DNA of 64,000 nt from positions 1 to 64,000 of IMG/VR virus record IMGVR_UViG_3300010885_011653. The stretch is one strand, 5' to 3'. A model generated the notes under the pieces. The model saw only the letters and a list, made by a program, of their open reading frames with translations, was not told the origin of the DNA and did no database searches. The DNA comes from a virus. Shown here in pieces: positions 50,001 to 58,992 of the stretch. The stretch's first letter is position 1. Each line of letters opens with the position of its first letter. Position numbers and translations under genes: made by a program.

Positions 50001-53000
50001 CATAGTAAACAGCAAATTCGCCTGATCCATTGTCTAGAACTTTGATATACGTGCTGGCAACCAGTGTAAGTTTACCTAATTCAACACGATTGGCCACAGT
50101 AACATCGGGGGTTCTGGTAGGATCGTATGTTGACTCATACCAATCAATTGATGTCCAATATAGACTAGTTTTGTAACTTTGTATTCTAGAAACAGACCAT
50201 GCGGTTCCCGACCAAGTGTAGATAGCCCATTTAGTATCTTGTGTGCTATCATTCTCTACTAGAATTTTATAACCAGTGGCAAAGTTTGCAGCATTTAGAT
50301 ATCCAAGATCTTCTTTAGTTGCAACAACTTGATTGTATGCACCAGTTAAAGCACTGGGTGTAGGTTCATTGCTGTTTAGTGTAGTCAACACTCTGCGGTC
50401 AACTACAGGATATGTTGACAAAACAGCATTTACAAATGTTAGATAATTTGTCCAAGCCAATGTTCTATTGACAAACATGCTTTGTCTTGGCCGTATATCG
50501 ATACCGTAACTTTGTGCAGGTGTTAGTGCAGGATCAGGTACAGTTTGCCCAAACAAATCTTGTCCGGACAGGCTGTCAATTAATTTATTTTTAATTACAT
50601 CAGGTATTGTGCTTGCAGGGTTTCCTTCTTGCACTAAAGCATACTCGCTGTGAATTAAACCTGAATCTACAGCTTTATTACCTAGATGTACAACACTATT
50701 TTGCCCAACTAGTTTATTTTTAATATTGTAAATTGCTATAGTATCGTTACGTAAAACGGTAGCGTACGGTATACCCTGACTTTGTGGATTTTCAATTGCG
50801 GCTGCAATACTATATGCGCTGTTTGTTTTTCCTGTTTGGTAACTAATAGAATCTTTGTTCTTTACCCAGAAGTAATACTTTAATCTAATGGTGCCACTTT
50901 GATCCACGTAACCGTAGGTACTATATGCGCTGTCATCTGAATGCAACGGAGTACCTGTTCCAGTGTACTGGCTTGGCAATACGTAACTTTCTGTCCATTC
51001 ATATACATTAATTTCGCTGCCAGGGAATAACTCTCCCCAATGATTTAGTCTATAAATCAGTGCATCTTGTTCGTAATCTATATAACGTGCATTGTCAAGA
51101 TCCCACCAAATTTTTCCAACTTGTGATGGACCCCAGTGAAAATCTTCGTGGATATCGCCGGTTCCTGCGTTATAAAGTGCAGGGTCATGTGTATGTTTGT
51201 AATCAATGTCTTGATCAACTGTAGACAATACTTTGCCTTTGGCAGGATCTATAAAATCAACCGCTGCCAAAATATTATTGTCTGATTTGTTATAGATGAA
51301 TGTTCTACCAATGCTGTTAATATCAACTTGAACTTGTTGCTGTCTTGTTAATTCCCATGCACGAGATTTTGAAATGTTTTCATAAATTTGAACATCTCCA
51401 GCTGAATTATTAGTTCCCGGAGCACCAACCATCATAACATCTCTGGTAACTGTAACGCTTGACCCAAATTGGTCGCCGGAGTCAACTTGAGCAGATAAGT
51501 CATCAGTATAAGAATACGTGCCCAGGTCATTGGCAACTGTTTGATCAATAATTGATTCAAACAAATATATTGCGCCGCTGTTAGACACTTGGTCAACAAA
51601 GTATGTTGTTCCAGCATCAATTGATAATGCATCGCCGTCAAATGTTGTATCTTCGTCTGCGGCACTACCGGAACTACCAACAGCCAGCACCACTGCATCA
51701 CCAGTGATACTCAAACTACTACCAAATTGTCCAACTTGTGCATCTGGATGCACTATAGACTCTTTAAATACATAACTGGTACCATTATATGTATATCGCT
51801 CAACCAGTCCATTAGCATTACCGCTGGCTAAACTATTTGGTATACCCACAAATAAGTTTCCTGCTGTACTATCTATGGCTAAACTTGCACCAAATCCAGC
51901 ATTAATGTTTTTATACTGACTGGTTAAAGTCTGCCCCAATGTAAATGCATTTGCAGTTCTTGAGTAAACATACAGATTACCATTGCCAATGACCCCATTA
52001 GTATCGTTCGACGCACCAACAAATAGTCGTGTTCCATTGGCATTGGTCTTGATAGCAGTGGCCGCAACAGTTAAACTTGATACCAATGTATAACTGGCTG
52101 CACTGGCCACATTACTTGTGTAATATGCTTGTACTTGTGATACTGTTGGTTCGTTTACATATAACCAATGTCCGTCGGCACTCATAGCAATGTTGGCTCC
52201 AAACTTGCCGCTAGCGTTTGCCGAATGCAACATTTGTAATTTAGTGTGTGTACCGTTATTGTTATAGTAAACATGTACGTTGCCGGCAGTAGGTGCACCA
52301 ATTGCTAATAAATTAGCCTGTGTGTCAAAACTACTGCCGAAGCTGGCGTTTATGTTACTGATAGTTTGTGCTGTTGAGAACTCGTAATCAACATTGGCAA
52401 ATACCTGTACACTCTTGTTGCCAGGATTGCCTGCATACAACCAACGTCCATTGGAACTTATGGCTGTTGTTGAACCAAATTGATCATTGGATGTAACTGT
52501 GTTGGCTGTAACTGTTACACTAACATTAGACACCCACGGACGATTGTATGTGTAAACACCCCAGCCATCTTGTGTGGCATTGTTAACCCAAATATGATCA
52601 TGTGATTTCCATCCGTTCAAAGGGCGAATTGAATCTAATTCAGTAATGCGATTAATTACTGCTGAATCAAGACTATATATTACTCCGTTGCCAACTGCTC
52701 TACCGCTGGTTGAGATTAATTTTGTTGGATCGTCAAGTTCTATAGTAACGCTTAGTAAGTCTGGAACATTTACTACTCTGTACAATCCGTCAAACAAGGG
52801 ATTAAAATTATCTAAGATAAAATAATCATTGCTATTGAAACTATGTGCATTGTCAAAAGTCAATTTAGCGTAAGTGTCAAGGGTGTATGCCATCTTAATA
52901 GCCTGACTTCTAGTTGCGTTGATACGCAACACATTCCAGTTTTTATTATAATCTTTTGCTACCCAAATCTTTTTACCCACTACCGGATTGTCAATCATTG

Positions 53001-56000
53001 ATAGTTTAGTAATATCAAATACCTGGTAATCAACATCCTGGACATTGATATATCCACAATCAGGTAAATCACCAATATACAAATTGTTTACACGATTATT
53101 ATATAATTGAGTACTTGTTGTAGTCAGATTACTTGATGTATATATATTTGACTGTACTAGATCAACTACAATATTACCAGTGCTGTAAGTATCAGCATAG
53201 GTAAATGCCACTGGGTTGGTCTTAAATGTACTTTGGTCTAATATAAACTCTCTGTACTGATTGTTGTTTACATCTCCATATACACCAACGCGAAACGCCC
53301 ATTCTTCGTAGGTACTAATTGTACTGTTAATGTTATTAAACTGTGCTTTGGTCAAAGCGTCTATAGCATTTTTTGTGCCTTTTTGTTTGATATATCCTTG
53401 ATAGAATTTTGTCTGTGTCGGGATACTCATGCCTAAATCTGTCAAGTACGGACGTTCACGGAATCCAATCAGACCCGAACTAAACATTTGTACCTGCTCG
53501 TCGACTGGAGGATTGTCTATGTCATAGATATTAGTAAACATCTGTGCATTTGTACCCGGAGTAGGTAATAATCCTGTTTGTATAGAACTGTACGGAATCT
53601 CTGTCCATACTGTGATATTGAATGTTTCGCTGGCCAATACATCCATGCTTGCAGTATAGTATGCATCATTATAAACAACAAGATCGCCCATGCGATAGTC
53701 TTGTCCTGGAATCCATGCATTAATATCCGGGTTACTATATATGTACCCAGCTGGGCTAATTGCACCCGACCAAGCACCTGTTTTAAATCCCGAGACTTTT
53801 AATCTATATTGTCTTGCTCCTTGTTCGGGTATGTAAATTACATCGCCAAAATCATCAACATTGTCAAATATCAACGTGCTTTCATACTGAACAAAATTTA
53901 GTTTAACTAATCCAATTGTAGATCCATTGATAGTATCAAATTGAAATCTATTTTCGCCAGGAAAATCAGTTCTTATAATATTAAAGTGCTGACTCTTAAT
54001 AGGTACATAGTTTTGATCTAATACAATACCTTGCCCGGGCATGTTACTAATTTCGTCAACGATTGAATCAGTAGAAGTAATAAACACTCGAGTTGACGCA
54101 GGAGTTAATACAAGAATAGTTCCAAGGTCCCAGCCTTGCTGTGCCCAGAATAAGAATTCTTTAATGCTTAGTCTAAAGTTTTTAGTTTCGCCGAGATCAT
54201 CGTCAAATGTTTGAAATACAAAACCCTGCGCTACCAAATGACGTTCGTAACTAATTAAGAAATCGGCTATTTGTTGGGCTGTAGCAAAAGTAGTTCCGTA
54301 TGGTATAGTAATAGACCGATTGCTACTGTCTTGATATATTTTTACAGCAAGATTGTCTACTTTAATTGTTTCTACTTTGTTGTTGGCAACACTAGGTAAT
54401 ATAGTAAAGAACGGATCTGTACTGTCATATCCCTTGACAGAATATCCAGATTCAGTTCTTTCAACAACAACAGCACTATATGTAATTGTGCGATTTGGCA
54501 CAGGCTTACCAATATAAGTCTCATAATTAGAATCTGGTATTATAACACTAGAGTTTGTGGTACCCGGGCTAGTTTGTTCTGCACTTACGGTAATAAGTTT
54601 TTTATCTGTAAAGCCACTGCATCTATACGCCAACTGTACAGATAAATTTTGATAATATGTGTTTAACTTAGTAACAGGATCAATACCGTAATTCTTAATA
54701 GAATCAGCAATCCAATTGGCATATCCGCTGGTACGCAATACAGTACCAGTGGTAGTATCACCGTTGACTACCAATGCCGTTGGTGTAATTTTTTGATTGG
54801 TCGCACTAGAAAACTGTCCAGTAACTTCATTAAAATAAAATCTACTGGTATCCAATTGGCTAGCAAAATACTTTGCTGGTCTAGCCAGTGCTAATCCCTG
54901 TTGAACTGCAAAAGGAAAATCACTACTACGACGCCAGGCTGTTTCTGCAGGGCCTTGGTGACCTATTGCAAATTTGTTATCTATTGTACGATTACTGTAT
55001 TCTTTAATAATCCCAATTGCTGTTGGGGGCAATAAATTACCAGCTGTATCTACAGGAATGAAATTGGTCAATCCGGGACGTGCAAATCTTGTATCGTAGT
55101 AGGCGGATCCGTTATTCCAAATATATCCAGCTTCAAGATCTTCCCATAATGTAGCATTACCAGAAGTATATGGACTTGGACCATAACGATCTTGCCACCA
55201 ACTCGGCTCATCGCTGATACCCAGCATACGCCACGGAAACAAATTAGGGCTTACTGTATCAAACCAGTGATTGTAAATTGCTCTCCAACTGCCTTGCAAT
55301 TTTACACCATCTAATCCGGTAAATTGACTGTAATTCCAAGTCCATGGATCACCTGCATTAAACCAAGTATTAGATGCATAATCAACTTTATTTGATCCTA
55401 CCCAATATAAGAAATTTTGACTTAATAATCTATTCCATTCGCCCGAACTGTAATCCGTGGACCTAAACTGACCAGGAATAGTATCGTAAAGATCCAAAGT
55501 ATTGTTAGTGTAATTGGCCTTAATGTTGTTGTATATGCGTAACTCAAGTTCCAGTAGGTATTGGTCTCTGAAGTCGCCGAACGCCGGGGTAATACTACCA
55601 TCGTGTCCTCTGAGTACTTCTGTGGGAGTTAGGTATGTTGTATCTGTAAAAAGTTCAGGAGTAAACTTTGGATACAATCCCAACTTGGTTGGTGTTTCGG
55701 GAATAAAGTTTCCGTCTGTGTTGTAATAGTCACGTATCACAAGTATGGTACCAATGCTTAACGGAGTCGTTAAAATAATAGAAGGAGCTAAGTTATTAAA
55801 TTCGTAGTCAACTCCTTTGACCAATTGTGTTCCGTTTACATACACTAGAACTGCACGATTACTTAATTGTGTATCATCAAAAATTGAACTGATTTCATAA
55901 TTGGTCTGTCTGGCATTAAGAACTGTATAAACTACTTCGTTGTATTCTGCCCCGTATGGAACCATATCGCTATAGTACCAAGGAAAATTAGAGTTCTTAA

Positions 56001-58992
56001 CTGTGTTAATATTCTTTAAAATTATGTCAACACCGGCCGCAGGATCATTATAATCTAATATGGTTAATGTTTCACACAAAGTTAAAAATTTATTTTTAAA
56101 TCTTTGATATTCTTTACGTGCATAGGCAACGGAATTTACAAAACTAACTGACTGGTCATTCATAAAAGTCAATGCGTAAACTGCAGGACTATCATGTTGT
56201 AACAATAAACCGCCCTGTGCTTTTACGTTAATGTCTTGTATAGGACGTTGTGTTGTTGGGCTAACTGTTGTGTTTTCAATTAAAGTATTATAGTGTTTGC
56301 GAATTTGCCCAAGAGTGATAGTATTAAAATTTGCATTTAATGGATTATGATCAAGGTTGGCAGGTATTTCGTAATATGCAGATGCACTGATGCTATTGCT
56401 GTATACTAATACATCAATCTTGTCGCCTTCAGTAAGATTGTTTTTTAATACAATAACATCAAATAACTTGTACTGTCCTTTAACATACCCAATGGTTGAT
56501 TGAAAATTGTTTAAGGTTGTGTAGTCGTTATCAGCACCGCGAACTAATAATTCGTTATTTAGATAAACTTTTAATGTTGGTACAGTTGACTGTGCGGCAG
56601 GTGTTATATCAATTTGTACAAATGGAAAGTCACCTTGGTCTGTTGCCAAAATTCTACCGTCGTAAAATTTTGTAAACACTTGATACTGTTTTGTAGGTTC
56701 TCTGTTTAATATCCAATTATTAACTTTTGCTACAACATTAAGCCCGTCATTTTTAGCCAAGTATCCCTGGTTAAGAGGTGTATTGGTTGCGGCGCTGGTA
56801 GAAAAAGAATCTGCGTCGTAGTAGTTAGTAAAAAGAATGTCGCCGATATTATTGAAATTTTGATATTTCAATGGAAACCCTAGTACTACATCGTTATTGC
56901 CTGTGCCTACGGAGTAATTAAAAAACTTAGTACCAGCAAAATTACTACCAGGATATACTGTTGTGTCTGAAAAACTATATCCGTTGGCATCTACTAGATC
57001 AAACAATGGCGCTTGATTAAATGATGTTTTACGTGGTAAACATTCTGTCCACACCTCTCCATCATATTTAAAAATTCTGTCTGCGTAAGTGCCTTGTTTG
57101 ACCAATACCTGCTCGCCTGCTAGTACAGGATCGTCAGCGGTTAATATTAGTCTGATAAAGTTTTGACTGTTGATTCGTTGAATATCAACTTCATAAATTT
57201 CAAATCTAATATTTTCGTCGTAGTCATTGGCAAAAACAATACGCTGACCATTGGCTAAAGTAACGCCTTCAACGGTAGCTGTGATTTGTCCTTCAATATT
57301 TACAAATGCATCAGTGGATGCAAAAGTTATAATGTCTATTGCTCTTTTGGCTATTTTACCATAACCGTATAATTGTAGGTTAGGCTCGAACTCAACAATA
57401 GCTCTGCGTCCTTGTACATTGGGACCGTAATCTATATCTGTTGTATTATATTTGGCTACTGCTTCTAACACATCTTTATGAAACCAACGGTTAGTGCGTG
57501 ACCAAGGATTTAAGTCTTGGCTTGCACGATTCACTGTTAAATAATCTGCTTCAACTAAAATCTGATCTTCGAATACTGTTGGTACTACCAATTGCTCAAC
57601 CGGAACTAGTCTAATGTAAGTACCTACGCCTTCAACATAATATTCGCCGTCGGCGTAGGTAGCGGGTAATACTAAACTATCAAATTTAACTTTTAAACCA
57701 TTGGTAAAAATAACACCGTTAGGGCTGGTATAGCTTGTTCGTCCAATGATATCATTTAGTACATCGATAGGAGTGCTGGTATTATCTACTAATTTAATTT
57801 CGCCAAAGAAATCAGGATTGGCGCTGTCCTGGTAATACAAATAGTTAGCATTGGCAGTAATTGTTGGAACTTGTACATACCTTTTGTTATTGTCAAGCCA
57901 GAACTGCAAAGATGCGTAAGTTTTCCCTGATCGTACAAAAACTTTTTCAAGAGAATTAACAGCTTTAATAGAAACCAAATTGATTGTGTAATCGCCTGCG
58001 CCATCTGACACCAAATTGATTTTCCATACACCAGTGCGTGATGACTGTGGAACAGTCATGCTATTTGCAGTCCACTTGGCAGCGTCAAGACTGTTGTTTA
58101 TAAACAGCAATGTTTTATTTTGTAGTTGATTATTAACACCATCAAATCCGTTGGCGTTAGCGGCCAAAAAGTCACTTAATAGTTGTCCCTGTATATCACT
58201 GTAGTATAATGTAGTGGCTGCGTCTACGGTATCTACAATTGGCATTCTAATATAAAAATCTTGTGCTGTAGACAATGGCACATTAAACTCTACTACCCCA
58301 GACGAAGCACCATTGTTTTTAACGCCCATTACTTCTCGGGTGCTCAATGTACTTACATTTCTATCTGCGCCAGAAATACCCGATTGACTTTGAATCCAGA
58401 AATTAAATCCAGACTGGTCGATGGCAAATGTATATTTGCCACCACGTGCCAAAGTAAGTTGTGTGTTAGGATGGCCACCAAGTGTACTAAAGGTGTATCC
58501 ATCAACTGCGGTATTACGTGTAACTACATAGTCTGCTTGTGTGGGTGTTAATCCACTGCTAACATCCACGGCAACTGGGCCGTTTGGTAACCAGTAGTAG
58601 TTGTGATAGTTAATAAATTTGTCGTAGTCAACATGCCCATCAAAGCTGTAACTGTCTTCAACAAAAAGTTTTTGATGATTATTTACATTTCCGTTGTTAC
58701 TTACAACACTTTGTAATAAATCGCTGTATTGGCCGTTAAAGGTTATATTTTCATTTTTATCGCGTATAACAACGCTGGGCTCAAGTTGATAGTTTGTTTT
58801 TAGTGTTGTTATTTCAGGAACATAGTTATCGCCAATTTGGTATGTGGGGCTAAATCTTCTGCCAATATATCCATTTACTGGAACGTTAACAGAATCGCTG
58901 GCTAGCTGATCTAATGTAGCGCCAAGGAATCGTTGATTTGTACCAGATCTGAAAACCTGTGGTAAAAAATTGATAGTGTTTACTAAAGCCAT
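47077..58992 (-). CDS. giant tail/baseplate structural protein, 3971 residues
   Basis: This is a single open frame of 11.9 kb. The N-terminal 150 residues (TINFLPQVFRSGTNQRFLGATLD, FDGHVDYDKFINYHNYYWLP) match a large virion protein conserved in marine T4-like phages and placed next to gp6. About residues 2160-2525 form seven FG-GAP-like repeats (QFGSTTAISSNGRWLYAGNPG and others), an integrin-alpha-like beta-propeller. About residues 3510-3810 are tandem beta repeats ending in FANVSANNNPVWTAN-type segments. The rest is beta-rich. It probably fills the gp7/gp8 place in the baseplate wedge or is a very large peripheral protein, but direct homology to those T4 proteins is not visible. The start abuts the gp6 stop. 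Confidence 0.8.
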   Translation of the reverse strand: MALVNTINFLPQVFRSGTNQRFLGATLDQLASDSVNVPVNGYIGRRFSPTYQIGDNYVPEITTLKTNYQLEPSVVIRDKNENITFNGQYSDLLQSVVSNNGNVNNHQKLFVEDSYSFDGHVDYDKFINYHNYYWLPNGPVAVDVSSGLTPTQADYVVTRNTAVDGYTFSTLGGHPNTQLTLARGGKYTFAIDQSGFNFWIQSQSGISGADRNVSTLSTREVMGVKNNGASSGVVEFNVPLSTAQDFYIRMPIVDTVDAATTLYYSDIQGQLLSDFLAANANGFDGVNNQLQNKTLLFINNSLDAAKWTANSMTVPQSSRTGVWKINLVSDGAGDYTINLVSIKAVNSLEKVFVRSGKTYASLQFWLDNNKRYVQVPTITANANYLYYQDSANPDFFGEIKLVDNTSTPIDVLNDIIGRTSYTSPNGVIFTNGLKVKFDSLVLPATYADGEYYVEGVGTYIRLVPVEQLVVPTVFEDQILVEADYLTVNRASQDLNPWSRTNRWFHKDVLEAVAKYNTTDIDYGPNVQGRRAIVEFEPNLQLYGYGKIAKRAIDIITFASTDAFVNIEGQITATVEGVTLANGQRIVFANDYDENIRFEIYEVDIQRINSQNFIRLILTADDPVLAGEQVLVKQGTYADRIFKYDGEVWTECLPRKTSFNQAPLFDLVDANGYSFSDTTVYPGSNFAGTKFFNYSVGTGNNDVVLGFPLKYQNFNNIGDILFTNYYDADSFSTSAATNTPLNQGYLAKNDGLNVVAKVNNWILNREPTKQYQVFTKFYDGRILATDQGDFPFVQIDITPAAQSTVPTLKVYLNNELLVRGADNDYTTLNNFQSTIGYVKGQYKLFDVIVLKNNLTEGDKIDVLVYSNSISASAYYEIPANLDHNPLNANFNTITLGQIRKHYNTLIENTTVSPTTQRPIQDINVKAQGGLLLQHDSPAVYALTFMNDQSVSFVNSVAYARKEYQRFKNKFLTLCETLTILDYNDPAAGVDIILKNINTVKNSNFPWYYSDMVPYGAEYNEVVYTVLNARQTNYEISSIFDDTQLSNRAVLVYVNGTQLVKGVDYEFNNLAPSIILTTPLSIGTILVIRDYYNTDGNFIPETPTKLGLYPKFTPELFTDTTYLTPTEVLRGHDGSITPAFGDFRDQYLLELELRIYNNIKANYTNNTLDLYDTIPGQFRSTDYSSGEWNRLLSQNFLYWVGSNKVDYASNTWFNAGDPWTWNYSQFTGLDGVKLQGSWRAIYNHWFDTVSPNLFPWRMLGISDEPSWWQDRYGPSPYTSGNATLWEDLEAGYIWNNGSAYYDTRFARPGLTNFIPVDTAGNLLPPTAIGIIKEYSNRTIDNKFAIGHQGPAETAWRRSSDFPFAVQQGLALARPAKYFASQLDTSRFYFNEVTGQFSSATNQKITPTALVVNGDTTTGTVLRTSGYANWIADSIKNYGIDPVTKLNTYYQNLSVQLAYRCSGFTDKKLITVSAEQTSPGTTNSSVIIPDSNYETYIGKPVPNRTITYSAVVVERTESGYSVKGYDSTDPFFTILPSVANNKVETIKVDNLAVKIYQDSSNRSITIPYGTTFATAQQIADFLISYERHLVAQGFVFQTFDDDLGETKNFRLSIKEFLFWAQQGWDLGTILVLTPASTRVFITSTDSIVDEISNMPGQGIVLDQNYVPIKSQHFNIIRTDFPGENRFQFDTINGSTIGLVKLNFVQYESTLIFDNVDDFGDVIYIPEQGARQYRLKVSGFKTGAWSGAISPAGYIYSNPDINAWIPGQDYRMGDLVVYNDAYYTASMDVLASETFNITVWTEIPYSSIQTGLLPTPGTNAQMFTNIYDIDNPPVDEQVQMFSSGLIGFRERPYLTDLGMSIPTQTKFYQGYIKQKGTKNAIDALTKAQFNNINSTISTYEEWAFRVGVYGDVNNNQYREFILDQSTFKTNPVAFTYADTYSTGNIVVDLVQSNIYTSSNLTTTSTQLYNNRVNNLYIGDLPDCGYINVQDVDYQVFDITKLSMIDNPVVGKKIWVAKDYNKNWNVLRINATRSQAIKMAYTLDTYAKLTFDNAHSFNSNDYFILDNFNPLFDGLYRVVNVPDLLSVTIELDDPTKLISTSGRAVGNGVIYSLDSAVINRITELDSIRPLNGWKSHDHIWVNNATQDGWGVYTYNRPWVSNVSVTVTANTVTSNDQFGSTTAISSNGRWLYAGNPGNKSVQVFANVDYEFSTAQTISNINASFGSSFDTQANLLAIGAPTAGNVHVYYNNNGTHTKLQMLHSANASGKFGANIAMSADGHWLYVNEPTVSQVQAYYTSNVASAASYTLVSSLTVAATAIKTNANGTRLFVGASNDTNGVIGNGNLYVYSRTANAFTLGQTLTSQYKNINAGFGASLAIDSTAGNLFVGIPNSLASGNANGLVERYTYNGTSYVFKESIVHPDAQVGQFGSSLSITGDAVVLAVGSSGSAADEDTTFDGDALSIDAGTTYFVDQVSNSGAIYLFESIIDQTVANDLGTYSYTDDLSAQVDSGDQFGSSVTVTRDVMMVGAPGTNNSAGDVQIYENISKSRAWELTRQQQVQVDINSIGRTFIYNKSDNNILAAVDFIDPAKGKVLSTVDQDIDYKHTHDPALYNAGTGDIHEDFHWGPSQVGKIWWDLDNARYIDYEQDALIYRLNHWGELFPGSEINVYEWTESYVLPSQYTGTGTPLHSDDSAYSTYGYVDQSGTIRLKYYFWVKNKDSISYQTGKTNSAYSIAAAIENPQSQGIPYATVLRNDTIAIYNIKNKLVGQNSVVHLGNKAVDSGLIHSEYALVQEGNPASTIPDVIKNKLIDSLSGQDLFGQTVPDPALTPAQSYGIDIRPRQSMFVNRTLAWTNYLTFVNAVLSTYPVVDRRVLTTLNSNEPTPSALTGAYNQVVATKEDLGYLNAANFATGYKILVENDSTQDTKWAIYTWSGTAWSVSRIQSYKTSLYWTSIDWYESTYDPTRTPDVTVANRVELGKLTLVASTYIKVLDNGSGEFAVYYVNPNLTTTLVGIQNGTVQIDTTSIPAKEMRQLALAIQNEILIEDLAAEYNTLFFIMIKYALTEQKNLDWVFKTSFISATQYIRKLEHFPAYIADNQNYYLDYMNEVTPYRTAVREFVIDYIGNDNYGGDVTDFDLPAYYDKTLQVYRSPSGEQSYDPLLLTENLYYNWAQNYKYKVVDIIVEDAGQDYLFPPDIVVYGGNGSGAKAYAAVNSSGQITGIYVTKGGEGFTTIPEIKIEGTGTDARARAVLRNVYDGANQGHNVIRSINTTMKFDRINYTSANTFVFWDTLTANTSVGNVIPANTILVINSKLYNLANAYTITGNTTTGSVNFPIDFVTQIYAGDFNNANDRIISTQGNIDLSITQAGLSYPGVIIDGNTYIGQELDAIVTSSYADNLGIDPNAIFVDGGAYVDTFSSYAPDELVPGRMYDSLNLTVTQNIDPELLKFRFLDNMNQEHSFLRIAAANTTVLSSNLSIRDIEILVNDATKLPNPDPDLDIPGYVFINGEKITYWRNYSLETPTVWSANTVISTATLVTNDGHAGNTYITKGNVYAPNIPWTANVAYNINANLYYSGNSYIVTGNVRAPSFAAIEANLTLLYTGENSGFNTIKSNVRQVSTNTIAQLRRGVDGTYTPNVHVAGSSVVDAGQQQIIPGTTLGNILVTANTAYKATDIVSYGANLTLIVSANIGDTITQRTIISNWTANTYVLTGEYTYNSLNGYSYITSGNVFAEHFANISANNNPVWTANTAITSTTMYYSGNTYHVTGNVHAPYFANVSANNNPVWTANTVTTAQMIYYSGNTYQVKGNVHATYFANVVSSGNAVLAFGSTAVNLLFAGNVAANLAFAGNTITISTMKVLETVSNVKTIPVLLVNGTIEGLPELFDGNVNGPVGFDEQGFDNTVGSIFVNDSQTPAYVTSSYVLGTVTQSGFANVSADTRLLQGNIWYNPGVGYATDGTGIVNSTTVQAEFLKASKG
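47560..48440 (-). repeat. tandem coding repeats near the C-terminus of the giant protein
   Basis: Units of about 30-45 codons with the frame YYSGNTYHVTGNVHAPYFANV recur at least five times, the central ones nearly identical in DNA (for example around 47640-47710 and 47740-47810). Confidence 0.7.
51420..52540 (-). repeat. seven FG-GAP-like repeats (beta-propeller)
   Basis: The encoded repeats contain FGS/FGA followed about 8-12 residues later by VGAP, AGNP, VNEP, VGIP or VGSS, with unit length about 50-60 residues; seven can be traced, one degenerate. This spacing and the Gly-Ala-Pro end are those of integrin-type FG-GAP propeller blades. Confidence 0.75.
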
